48,417 nt of DNA, from the NCBI RefSeq assembly GCF_001039355.2, contig NW_019775886.1, forward strand, positions 96,590 through 145,006, given 5' to 3'. Shown in pieces: positions 9,945-22,233 of the stretch. The notes below the pieces were generated by a model. That model was not told where the DNA came from. It was given only the letters and a program-made list of their open reading frames with translations, and ran no database searches. The position numbers were made by a program, and so were the translations under genes. This stretch comes from Lingula anatina (Eukaryota; Brachiopoda; Lingulata; Lingulida; Lingulidae). How positions within the stretch are numbered: the stretch's first letter is position 1; every line of letters starts with the position of its first letter.

Positions 9945-11000
9945 AATATTGCACAGCAATTAGTATGCAAATAAGTAGCAGTTGCTTGCACGCATAGATT
10001 CCCTGTAGAAAACGTGTATAAAATTTGAATGTTGTACATAATAAAGACATTTTTAGACTTGAGACTGAAGATGTGAGGTTGTTCTTTTATGCTTCTCTGT
10101 GCACGTAAAGTGAAGGATCCGGACTGATTCGGATCTGGAGTGATGTCGGAGCCCATAGACTTGTTAATTGTTACACTGAAATTCAGTAGTCATTTTGGAC
10201 GGTTCATACCGTCCTTGGATACTACATATACCCTAGTAGTTTCACTTCAATTATCATGAGGGAAAATATCCCGGTTAATATACCCTATGAAAATGTAATT
10301 AAAATATCTAAGTGCTTTATCTATTTCCTCCACCAGGTAAGTCATGAATAATTATGCTAATAAGTGATTCTGTCCACTATAGAGAGCCTGGCCGTCCCAA
10401 GCCTCGGAACCACCGGAGTGGCACTCCGAGTATGTAATTAAGGTACAATTTGCTTAGATTTCTCGGATATCTGTTATCTGTTCAGAGTTATCCAATGTAA
10501 CAATGGTGGGTTTCAGTTTTAATGAAGTACTAAATTATGCACTGTCCACGAGCCCGATATACACGAGGGGCGAGGGGGTAACAGTGCATTATTTCCCATA
10601 CATACATACATACATACATCGTGCATGTTCCACACCCAAACCCCCTAACTTTGAATAGAACACGCTGATATCACCGCGCATAAGGTGAGGTCAAAGAATG
10701 GACTTTACTGCCTAATTGCGGTCACCGTCCAATCATTTTCATTTGCGTGAATGGTTTGTGGTTGCGTGTGTATTAACAGAGACAATACTCTCTTTATAAC
10801 TTCTTGGTCTGTTAGTTGTTTTGATATCAGCCCCGTGGAATGTATTTTCAAATACCCTAATTAGGATACAGTCTTTACAAGACCGTGGAACGCACTCGTA
10901 CGGAACATGCTTGTATGTCGAATACAGCACGACCGAGTCTTTTGTTCTACGCGCTAGCCGTGGTTTAAACACAATTCAATTTTTTGTAAGAGGGATAATT
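9945..11000. other. Upstream region of laccase gene A, no gene recognised
   Basis: Non-coding, with a short CATA microsatellite at 10598-10619. Sequence from about 10990 onward resembles the region upstream of the orphan first exons, so the gene A promoter probably begins there. Confidence 0.5.
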
Positions 11001-11012
11001 TATTTTTAAAGG
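11001..11012 (+). promoter_or_regulatory. Possible TATA-like element of laccase gene A
   Basis: TATTTTTAAAGG lies about 82 bp before the exon 1 ATG and is also present before the orphan first exons near 3950 and 5576. Conservation between diverged copies supports a role, but the transcription start is unknown. Confidence 0.35.
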
Positions 11013-11093
11013 CGCTAAAATAAATCAACACTTCAACTAAGATTTGTTAAGGTCATCTGTCACACAGTTCATACAAGGGTATTTAGGAACATC

Positions 11094-14000
11094 ATGGACG
11101 GTGCAAACTTTACGGCGCAGCGTTTGATGATCTTGCTTTTTAGTATCATCGTATTTTCAGCGACCCAAGCAGGTAAGTCGGCGTAAATGAAGCTGAGTCA
11201 CGTAGAAAACAATGGGGTTTTTAATGTGATATGAGTAGTTTTTATTACAGTTGTAAGTCATTTCTTAACGTAACGTTTATGTAATCTGAAGGGCTGTTCC
11301 ATTACATGTTACATGTACATAATTACATGAATAGACCAAAGGGTTGCCATGTGTGGAAATTTGTTGAATTCGTGAAGAAAATGTAGATTTTACTTTTTGG
11401 GTCATAAGAAAAGTGTTTGAAGTGCCATCTTGTTTATGTTGCCACACCTACACGGAAATAAACTACTACTACTTTACAAAAACTGTAGGTCATCCCAAAG
11501 TTTTAGTTAGTACATCAACCATTTTTTCAAAAGCCCTTTATATGGTTACATGTTATGTTAAATACATACTGTTGCTCAAAATGTGTGACACATTCTCGTG
11601 AATTCAGGTTTTAAATGATGTTACTGATTGTCGGGGACATTTAATAATTCACGAGCATTTGCAGTCACTTCACGTAACGTCTTTGTTTGAAGTTTTTTCG
11701 CAACGCATTTCTCCGTAATACTTAGCACGTAGAATAAAGTCTAAAAAGTAAAGCCGTCTTGTTTGTTAATCTGAGTAAGAAGTTGAAGAATCCAACCTTT
11801 GACTTGGCTTGAGATTAAAGAGTGGGATTTCCCAGATCGTCAGAATTGTACCGGGGCAAGCAACGAGTGAACATTAAATGACTGAAATTGGTTGTTGTTG
11901 TTGTCTGCGTTGGATTTTCTCATAGCGACTTATTTGGACCACGAATCTGTTAAGAACCGGTAGTATTAACGCGTCAACCGCTCAAAAAGTTTACAACGGT
12001 TTACATTCTGAACTGGATGACATTTCTACCTCAACCGTTTTGCCATAAAATTTTATGAATTTGATGGAAGTTATTTTAATGATTATGTTCGCGTTGGGGT
12101 CCCTTTTTATTTACATTAAAATTACACTTTGAGTGAGTTTTGAAAGCTTGTTTTTTTAAACAAAAAATGTACACAATAAAGATGCGTTTCAAAATTGATC
12201 TAAGTTTATATCCCTTCTTCTGACCTTTTTGTCTTTTCTCTTTTTAGGACACTCTGGCGCCCATTTCATAAAACTCATTTTACCTCTACCATGAGCTGTT
12301 TAACAATCTTGGGCTTACATAATTTTTAATTATTTTACAGTACGCCACGAGTGTGCTCGAGTTTGTCAGCGAAATGTCCACAAGACCTGCGAGTACAATT
12401 TCACCGTCGAGTGGTATCTTACGCTATCCAAGGTAGAATGAATAATAAAATTTAAATATTACGAGATTGTACCAGAAAGTTCAAATTGACTAGAATTGAG
12501 TAAATTAAGGGTCGAACGAAATTCCAACATTTACATACAATACAAAGGACGTCCTACCATAAAGCCACGTCATACACAGGTATGAATCCCTTAACGCCAT
12601 TTTTAAGTGACCCTATTCAGCACAGGGTAGATTTTCCAGGTGGCATCGGAAATTTTCGTATACTTACGGAAATAAGTATGATTTTATTTATACTTTTCTC
12701 CTTTACATCTGTCAGTAATACCTCTACCGCCATGCACCAATGAATAAAGAATTGATTTTGTTTACGTCACAGATGCATTTTTTACTAAAAGTCCTTTTCT
12801 GCAGTCTGGTAATACGCAAGAACTGCGTTTGAAGAGGAGAGGTATCATTTTTGGTTTAGTGATATCTCAGTCCCCAAAACAGCCATATGGCGTTAAAATA
12901 CAAACCTAACGACATAGCGATTGAAAATGGCTGTGATACAGAATCTTGATGTTTTTTAATGACATCTTTTCTCCTCTTTTTGGACTGCATTCAAAGACTG
13001 GGTTCCCATGCCTAGATCGGTTAATTGACAGCAATTTAGGCAGACTCCCCAGGGAGATAGATCGATCCAAATATATGTGGGAATGGTCCCAAAGATTATA
13101 CATATTCTGTTGTCTATTGTGATCAGCCATTTATTCATTTAATGAAAACACTTTCATTATTCAATAAGGTCAAAACATATATCTCTACAAGATTTCTGCT
13201 TGGAAAAATAGGTGGATTAAAACGAATGAAACAAACACGTGTATTTAGAGAGGATTTAAACAAACGAGACAAACATGAATATATAGAGAGAGTTCAGTTT
13301 TCCACGTATAACTCATTGTGCTAAGTAAATGACACACTATTATTATTCGTTGCTTATAAAAATTCTTCCAAAATGTACAAACCGAATGTTACGATACATT
13401 CTAGGCTTGCTACGACTGTCCATTCAACTTGACGGACTGCCACCGCCCCCATTGTATAGCCGCTGATGGACATATGCGAGCTGTCATTGCGGTCAATAGA
13501 CAGATACCAGGGCCAATGATAGAGGTAAGACAAAGTATTTCACATATTTAGAAAACAAATGCGTTAACAACACATCATACAAAAAGGACGTAGAATCAGT
13601 TATCCAAATTATCAATATTTAGGGACCTGTCAGTACATTGGCTTTATGATGTGTTTTTTGTAAATTAATCAAAACATATGTGATTGTCATCCAGGTTTGT
13701 GAGGGTGATACCTTGGTGGTGAATGTAAAGAATGAACTTGAGGACGGTGAAAGTACAGTGATACATTGGCACGGTATCCACCAGATGGGGACACCGTACA
13801 TGGACGGAGTCAGTATGATAACACAGTGCCCCATTCCACAGTTCACAACTTTCAGGTACGCTACGGGGATGTTAGACACATTAAAATGTAATGTTGATAG
13901 CCTTTTTGCGAAGTATATTGTATTAAGGTCCTTTTTATTATTTTTATTCAAATCTATCGCAAAAATATGGCAAAAGTGGCAGCAGCTGTTATCATTCATA

Positions 14001-17000
14001 TTTAAGGAAGTCACCCAAATGTTGTAAGAAATCAATGACTACGTGTATCATTGTGTCTCAATATTTAATTTGTTTTCTGCACATGTACATGGGTTGGTAT
14101 AAGGATCTCAGACATTATTCTTCTTCTAATTTTTGTGTCTTTTCAATCCCTTTCGTAAGGAAGCTTCTCCTTTTTTTGCCATATTTTATTTCCCATCCAT
14201 CAGCGTTTGGGTCAGTAAACATGCATTGATGATCCGACTCAGAGTAGAACACTCTTTTATTACATCCATCTAGCTTTAAGGCATGAACCTCTCTGGTGAC
14301 TTAATATTGCACAAAAGGTCTCTTGTTACAATCATAAGTTATGCCAAAAGGAAATGTCAGTGCTTAGCATACAAAGTATACCACATTGGGCCTAAGGTAT
14401 ACTAAAGTTGACAAAAAGTTGCTACATTTAAGGCAAACACAAGTCATTTAATATGACCTGCTCATTTGCACAACAGCATTACAAACGCATTCCAGTTATT
14501 TCTTTTTTAGATGTAAGACTATTATTCTTATGCCTGGACACGAATGTGGATTTCACTTAGCAAGAGTGTGAAGGCTTGTGCATGGGTACAATGTATAACC
14601 TCACGTTACCAACTTACATGTACATTATTCTTGGCTTGACATGGTATGCCCAAACACTGACATTTAATTGTGTCGCAGGCCAATGTTTACCCCGTCAAAG
14701 CGAATGTTTGCAGGATAATTCTAACAGGTCATCTTGGAATTGTTTCTGTTGATACTAGTGAAAGAATGTTTTTGCTCTTTCGACGTGATTCATTGAAACT
14801 CCGATATCTAAATATGATTTTTTTTTTCAAACTATTTCTGGCCCCTACAGATATTTATTCGATCTTTTACAACAAATGAAGTGCAAATATTTTAAACATG
14901 CCATCTTTAAAGACATAACAACTCTTTGTATGACATTCATATTTCACAACAAATACATTGTAAACAACTCATATAAAAAAAATTATCATATGAACGTCGG
15001 TTATCGCAATTATTCTGGAATCTGTGGTTGCCATCGGACCACGTGGACCTTCATAGATGGCTTCCATCTTTAAAAAATCACTTGATATATTATTACAAAA
15101 ATCAAACTTAAAGTAAAGAAACATGGATTTTATTTAAATGGCAGAACGAAATCATTAACATTGGACAGTAGGGTAAAACGCCGTTTACTCCGTTTATTGC
15201 ACTTTTCCCACCAAAATGTCTTTATTTCATCAAAATGTAAGAAAACTTTTTTCTTTTTCTTTATCTTTTTTATTCATTTATTTATTCATTTATTTTAATT
15301 TTTTTTTGGGGGGGAGGGGAGGGGGAGAAAGAGAAAGATTGACAGCCGTAGTACTTAAGCAGAAGTCTACTCTAATACAGGTACACGTTTAAAGCCAGCC
15401 CAGCTGGGACCCATTTCTACCATTCTCACGTCGGCTCGCAGATCGCGGACGGCCTGTATGGTGCGTTAATAGTTCGCAAACCACCGGAAGATGAACCACA
15501 TAGGACCCTGTACGACGAGGATCTCCCTAGTCACGTGATTCAGCTGGCAGACTGGTTTCCAGAGCCATCAAATGCACGTTTTGTCCATTTGATGCATCAC
15601 AAGTGAGTGTCGTTGTTGATATCCCTAAACAAGTAAATACATGTAAGTTATAGATATCCCTCCACCAGGGGTCTTCCCAGTGCTGTGTTGATATCCCCCA
15701 CCAGGGGTTTTTCAAGTGTTGTGTTAAAATCTGTCAACCAGGGGTCTTCCCAGTGTTGTATGATATCCCTCCACCAGGGGACTTCCCAGTGTTGTGTTGA
15801 TATCCGCCCAGCAGGGGTCTCCCCAGTGTTGTGTGGATATCCCTCCACCAGGGGTTTTTCAAGTGTTGTGCTGAAATCTGTCCACCAGGGGTCTTCCCAG
15901 TGTTGTTGTTGTTGTTGATATCTGTCCATTAGGGATAATTCCGAGTGTTGTTATAGATATCCCTCCACCTTCTCAGTGTGTTGTGGTAATATCCCTCCAC
16001 CAGGGGTCTTCCTAGTGCTTTTTTGAATTGATACCAGTGAACAGAGATGTCAGCTTTATGTTTTTTTTCTGTCTGCAAACAATCAAATTTAATTGTTGAT
16101 GATGAAAATTATGATTTTGTAATAAGTGATCATTTATTTTTGATAATGAACCTGAGTGATTCTCAAATAGTAAAGTGAAATCTTCTCTTTCATACAGGTT
16201 TGATGTCTTTCTTCCACTTTCGTTAATGTTAAACGGGAAGTCTGATAACTACGAAGTGAAACTGAGTTCCAATCCTAACATCACGGCAAGACCCCCTCTA
16301 GAAGTCTTTCACGTGACCCAGGGTAATCGATACCGCTTTCGCTTCATCAACGCTGGTCACATGTCATGCAATTTTAAAGTGTCGGTTGACGCCCACAACT
16401 TGACTGTCATTGCTGCCGATGGTGTTGCTGTGAAGCCCTTGGAGATCGATGTATTTGGAATAACACCAGGTATTTATGCATTGTTATTAACTTTTTGTAA
16501 AGCGACGTGACTTTTTGCAATTAACAAAATGTTAACAAGGGAAGTAATGGTGATTTATAAGAAATATCAACTCTAACAGTATCTATAATCACGCATAGCA
16601 TTTCACCACTTCATAGGATAAGCATTACTACTTCATGATGATAGGCGACTTCATTCGTTAAAAAAAATAAGGACCCTCATGAATGCGACTTCGCGATATA
16701 AACCACTTTATGGGACATTTGTATCCAAACATATAATAGTTATAAATATAATTTCTTCTTGAATTTTTAGATAAAATAGTTATAATTATAATCATGGAAA
16801 TTAGTCTTTTTAAAGTGCGACGTGACTTGATAAAGGCGATTGGCATGTACCAGTATGTCACTTCAGTGATTTTATTATACCCTAATATTAAATTATTTAT
16901 TCATCTTGTAATCCAACAGCCTACCGATACTCTGCCGTGTATGCCCCCCCCCCCCTTTTGAACGCCTATGGTCCCCCCTTTCAGAAATCCTGGGTCCGCC

Positions 17001-20000
17001 TGCATATGTCCGAGTATTTTAATATTGCTCAAGACATACACCCCAAAGTACTAATGTTTATACAGAAATATTCGTAAATATAATTGAAACGTACTGTTTA
17101 TCAATGTTGGATAATTTTTTACAGTACAAAAGTATGATTTTTTCAAAAACACTTCATCGCCATTATCCTATGAGGTAGCAGGCAATATCTTACTTGATGA
17201 TGAAGTCGCTTTTTATCCTATGAAGTAGATTTTCCAGTAGAATCAGGGCATTTCTCCTGTGAAGTGGTACTACACCAGTGTACAAGTATTATATTACAAT
17301 ATTATTATTAAATTATTCAATACAAATACAATTAACCTATAATTCGAAGCGCTGTGTTCGTCCGAGTTTAAATAATAAAATCAATAAAATGTTAACATGG
17401 GCAGTTCAGGTCATATCTTTGTCGATATTGTTAATTTACCCTCCAGCAGTACATGCATAGTATGGCATGCGCTTCATTCTACCACTTGAACTAAAGCAGG
17501 CCACATTGAACGTTAAACGTATATTATTAATTATTATTCGTTTTCAAATTACTTCCAGGTGAAAGATTTGACGTCGTCTTGCATGCCAATCAGTCAGTTG
17601 GAAATTACTGGTTGAAAGCGGTAGGCTTGGTAGATTGTGGTTTCTTAGGGCATGTGGCCCTAGGAGTGATAAGATACGATGGCGCGGCTGACGAATACCC
17701 CACGGAAGACAGGAAGGCAAACAGACTCGGAAAGGTTATTTTCACTTATGTATCAATATACACCGCTTTCAACTCATCCTTAATATAGATCAATCAAGGT
17801 AGCTTTTCTTTACAGATGTCTGATAGTGTGCCAATTTTAATTAGCCGTTTAAATCAGGTGCTACAAATATAATACACTGGCATTGTTGTTGCACAAGATG
17901 TAACTAGAATTTCGGAGCAGTTCTTCCAGTTTGATTACAGGACCTTACAAGTTATTTGCATTATTTGCATAATACAAATATAAAATTTAATTTGGAGGAG
18001 CGTTTCTTTAACATTCATAATTCAGGTTTTGAAGCTTATTTCGTTTCTATTAATGAAATGTGACTTTTTTCAATATAAAAATCCCCAGGCTGGTGTTAAA
18101 TTGTTTTTAACAATAAAATAGTTAAACGAAGAAAAACAAACATAGTAATACATGAGCAATTTACTGGTAAATCGAACATCTGATATAAATCTGTCATTTC
18201 AGTATTTGAATCCAACCAAAAGTGAGCCTGATAACCCAATTGCAATTAACGGACCGGACTTTGATATTCTCGTTGACGAGTTGGAAAATTTTGAGAACGA
18301 TAATTTCACCGATGAGAAGGTAGATGTCAAATACTATCTTGGTAAGGCAAGTTACTGTACGATCGAGTCTTGTTTTGCTGTTACTTATTTTGAAACACGA
18401 ATGTGTTTTGATTGTGTCTGTGCTATCTGTTCCGTTGCTTTTATCTTGACTTTGGAAAAACTCGCTAGCCAGGGCTCTGTTTCATAAAATACCTATAAAC
18501 ATGCTTCTCTACAAAAAATATAAATAGCCGGATATATAAAGTCGACTTTGTGAAAATGGTCTCGGAACGCTTTGAGAACGGCTGGGCTGCCAAAGGTTAG
18601 TTAAAACATATTAGAATATCAGGATAAATTACGATGTTTAGGGGAAAACGTGACAATTTGACACAACAATACGTCATACGCAGAATACGCTATATAAGGT
18701 TTTTCTGTTGAACATAATGTGGCGTACCTTAGTCGGCTAAATCATTAAGACTTTTTTTCGTGGAAAAGCGCCCATTCGTATCGTCTGGAGAATCTGAAAC
18801 TAAGAACGTAAGAACCAGTTTTGACGGTAAAATAATTTAGCAGTTTATGGTAGAATAATTAGGTACATGTCAAATCGGCTTTATTTCTTCTTGTTATTTT
18901 AGGTATGGACTTTCTGAACAATGACAACACAAAGTTTAACCATTTTGTCTACTACCCCGTGAAGGAGCTCACTCCAGCCAAGGCACATTACACACCAGCT
19001 TTAGACAATGTATCCTTTCTGTTGATATAAGCGAAGAAAAGGTATATACGCAAAATAATTATCACCCAGTATTTCAAAATTTTAGCTTTATCATCTTTAT
19101 CAGGCCCCGTCACATTTATTCGCAATCAGCAGGAATCAAGCTGAATGAGCCGGAATGAAGAGTTGTCTAAATTCGTACTACATTCGGGAAGAAATTTCAA
19201 ATTGACCTAAATTCTTGTAAGAATGCCGGTGGAATTAGAATTCGCTTGAATCCGCCTGTAATGATTCGTGCACATTTCGGCTGTATTAGCTCTCAAATGC
19301 AGCTCGAATGTAGTTGGAAAACTAGGAATATCGATAATGCTGTCATAATGCAGTCAGAATATTTATAATACACTTCGAATGCCGTATGAGTNTTTATTTG
19401 GGGGGGGGGGGATTCTGAAGATAACTTGCGTACCTAAATGGATAATTGTTTCCAAAATGTTTCAGGTTGTGGAAATGATCCTGATCAACGAGGGTAGACC
19501 GTTCAAAAGTGGGCATCCACTCCATATGCATGGTGCATATTTTCGTGTGCTAGGCATTGGAAAGGTAAGTGCATGTGTATTCCCTAGTTCTCTTCAATGT
19601 AAAATGAAATTAGCAGTAAAAGGCTTACTCGACTAATTTCTGTGAATATTTGACATTTGATTTTTCGTGCGTGTTTATATATTTCCTAATAATTACCGTT
19701 TTAATTTATTTCTTTAAATAGATGTGTATAACCATGTTTGGAGCAAATAAATTGACGAAAAACTGATAGCAGCAGCTGTCTTCTTTGATATTTACAATTC
19801 TAGCTCGGAAGTTCTATTTCGGTTGAAGAAGTAAAGAAACTTCACGAGGAGGGCAATCTAAGATATAAACTTATAAGTCCTAGCTACCGTGACACAGTAA
19901 ACGTACCTGACGGAGGATATGCCATCATACGATTCAGAACCGACAATCCAGGTAATTGTTAAATATTAAAATTAAAAAAGAAAACGGAGTTTTCCTTTGT

Positions 20001-20584
20001 ATATAACCCAAACCCATTATTAAATATTATATAATTAATACAAAAGACCCATAATATTCTTGTCAGGGTTGTATACCTACGACAATATTCAAGTTTTGTC
20101 CTTTGGTTTATACTGTAATCAATGCAGGCCTATAGACTGTTTACGTTAAATACTTCTCTCAGAATTTAGTGCTCATTTACATATCATAAATACCGTAATG
20201 CACTGAAAAAGGTACAGAAAAATGATAACCTAATACCAAATAGACATTGATGTAGTTTTATTAAGTTATATATTTCATTTCCATACAGGTCTTTGGTTCT
20301 TCCACTGCCATGTTGACTCTCATCTAGCCCAGGGTCAAGCCATGTTGCTGAAGTTTGGAGATTTTGCAGAGTATCCATCGATTCCAGCAAACTTTCCTCG
20401 ATGTGGAAGTTGGGGCAGACATGTGTACAAAGATGCAACTCACAGGGACCAATGTCCTCAACAACCTGTGCAGGAGTGTAAAGAACCAACCTCGACCGGA
20501 AATCGTAGCCTGCCGCCATTTTCTTTGTTTCAGTTGACCATCTTCCTCCTACATGTTTATTGGATAAAATCTGGATTGTTATAG
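11094..20584 (+). CDS. Laccase-like multicopper oxidase, gene A (exon 10 missing at an assembly gap)
   Basis: Predicted secreted laccase, oxidising phenolic or similar substrates with reduction of O2 to water. Exons: 11094-11172, 12341-12432, 13405-13524, 13695-13855, 15381-15602, 16198-16469, 17559-17734, 18203-18341, 18903-19009, [10 absent], 19466-19564, 19804-19951, 20289-20584. Phases join throughout; the visible exons give 636 codons plus stop, and gene B's exon 10 would add 50. The signal peptide fills exon 1 ([18 protein letters not shown]). Exons 2-3 form a Cys-rich N-terminal segment, [10 protein letters not shown] through HRPHC. Copper motifs: IHWHG (exon 4), HFYHSHVG (exon 5), HPLHMHG (exon 11), [14 protein letters not shown] (exon 13). 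The C-terminus ([21 protein letters not shown]) is hydrophobic, like a GPI signal. Whether exon 10 is truly lost or lies in the unsequenced gap at 19392 cannot be decided here; without it the frame stays open. Confidence 0.88.
12995..13092. mobile_element. Internally deleted GATCGATC-armed MITE in gene A intron 2
   Basis: About 100 bp keeps both ends (GGTTCCCATGCCTAGATCGG and GATCGATCCAAATATATGTG, GGGAATGG) and the CAGACTCCCCAGGGAGATAG block but lacks the middle. Confidence 0.65.
15651..16015. repeat. Minisatellite of about 37 bp in gene A intron 5
   Basis: About ten imperfect head-to-tail units are built on CCACCAGGGGTCTTCCCAGT plus GTTGTGTTGATATCCCT. It starts some 50 bp after the exon 5 donor. 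Both strands stay open for 70-90 codons, a by-product of the repeat. It is not a CRISPR: there are no unique spacers and the unit itself varies. Confidence 0.9.
16470..17558. other. Gene A intron 6
   Basis: AT-rich intron of about 1.1 kb. It includes a run of C at 16946-16956 followed by a CCCCCCTTT segment. No embedded gene was seen. Confidence 0.6.
19010..19465 (+). other. U12-type donor and exon-10 gap in gene A
   Basis: The interval opens with GTATCCTTT (19010-19018), the consensus minor-class 5' splice site used by intron 9 of the paralogues. The expected acceptor side (branch site TTCCTTAAC and exon 10, encoding [18 protein letters not shown]) is absent. An N stands at 19392, and the only acceptor found, at 19465, belongs to exon 11 and lacks a U12 branch site. 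Confidence 0.75.
19099..19391. mobile_element. Possible MITE truncated by the N
   Basis: The segment begins GGCCCCGTCACATTTATTCG and is rich in repeated GAATTCG/CGAATGT-type words. The matching other end is not visible before the N at 19392. This is the place where exon 10 of gene A should be. Confidence 0.35.
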
Positions 20585-22233
20585 AATGCATCCGACTTTG
20601 TCAAACTAGTAGTGCACACTGGTTGCATTTCTTTCTTTCTTAACATTCCATTATAGGTGAAATATCATGAAAGACCAAATAATTAACTGGAAGGCCTTTT
20701 CTGAAAGCTTTAAGTAGGCCTAAATACATGTAAGTGTAATATTCTCAACTGATATCTCGCTTCATCTGCAAGATGTGACTTGATCTCCATGGAAATCACA
20801 GGGAAACATGTTATGAATTTGAGTAAATGGTGTAAAATATGGATATATCTGTGTTTTGTACCATAAATCATGTTATTATTTTTTCAAAATATTGTAGATA
20901 TGTTTTTTATTCATACGTACCTCCAGCGTGAAATCTAGCGGTAGTCATAGTTTTAGTCCCTATCTGTGTCGCGTCATGTCGGCGGATGTAAGTCACCGTT
21001 ACCGCTTTTCCTTGCGGACCACAAGGACCTTTGTATTAATCTCTTGGATCGGATTAGGTCACATTTAACCTCAACTTAAACCACCTAGATCTTGTGCCCT
21101 GTAGGGGCATTTGCCTATGTGTGACGCTGGTTGTAATGCAGGTCCTAGTTACATTTTAAATGAAATGCGAAATATCTCCTAAACCGAAATAGGGAAAAGT
21201 TACTATAGAAGTTTAACTGAAAGTCATATGTGGAGGTGCCAAATATGACCTTGGATTTGACCTTCAACATTTATGACCTGTGCTTGCAAAATTATTGTGT
21301 ACGAGGAAAAAAAAACTTACACCACACAAAACTTACATGTCTGAACGACAGGTCTGGGAAGAAAAATTGTTGAATTTTCCTTTCAATAGAAAATGCTACT
21401 TTGTAAAGATTGAAACATCTGGCGGCGGTATCACAGGTATGATCCTCAAGTTATGATTATATTTTATCATTATGTATCTTATATACTGTATGCACATGCA
21501 GTAGGACTCTCACACGTGTGGACTAGTACAAGAATGAATGGATCCTATTTTTGTCCCTTTAACTTCAGGCAGTAATTGTGTTTTAAAATATACAGAGATA
21601 GATAGACTTTAAGACAAAGACATTTATGGGGTTCCAGACAGATAACTTTATATTTTCAGGTGTAATTCACACAGACTCTATCTTAACAATTCATATATTT
21701 TACGAATCTTACTTGCCGGAATAAAATTTTATTTAAAAGAAAACATTATTTTGTGTTCATGTCATCTTTTTACACTCTCAACTGAATTGCAAAATAAATA
21801 AATAAATAAATAGATAATTAATTAATTAATAACATTTGGAAATGGAATAAATAAGGTAAATTTTCAGTTTCATCTACATTGTTATATTCAACATATCTAA
21901 TCGGAACATATACTGCTTTTCAAACAGCAGTACAAATGTAATAAAATCCTCTATAAGAGTACGCCTGCTTGCATATGCACTTTTTAACGAGATGATATGT
22001 TGGAGTTGATGAAGATAAACATTGGTCTAAACGGTTGTCTGACCCCAATTCCATGTGCTTTTTTTTACAAATGTTCAACTCACATATTTAATTGTGATAA
22101 ACAGTGCTTTTTATTCAAGATGCCATATTTGACATGATTAATGGTTCAGAAAATACAAAATAGCGATGAAAAATATTTCAACAGATAAATAGGCTACTAT
22201 GAATTAATGACGCAAAATAGTCGTCTTTATTAC
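20585..22233. other. Tail-to-tail intergenic region between genes A and C
   Basis: Both strands were searched for the missing gene C exons 11-13 (HPxHx[15 protein letters not shown], HCHxxxH) and none was found. It contains short AAAT repeats near 21796-21830 and no recognised gene. Confidence 0.6.

Noticed and set aside
13619-14035. 138-codon minus-strand frame opposite exon 4, recurring at 28586, 32110 and 41418
   Set aside because: It is the antisense shadow of laccase exon 4, which has the IHWHG copper motif on the other strand; conservation follows from the sense exon.
15648-15929. Regular repeats with open frames in intron 5 of gene A, resembling a CRISPR array or repeat protein
   Set aside because: Units are contiguous, imperfect and without distinct spacers, and the host is an animal. 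The open frames follow from the repeat composition; no splice or start context supports a protein.
20585-22233. Hidden exons 11-13 of gene C
   Set aside because: Both strands were read for HPxHx[15 protein letters not shown] and HCHxxxH codings; none is present.
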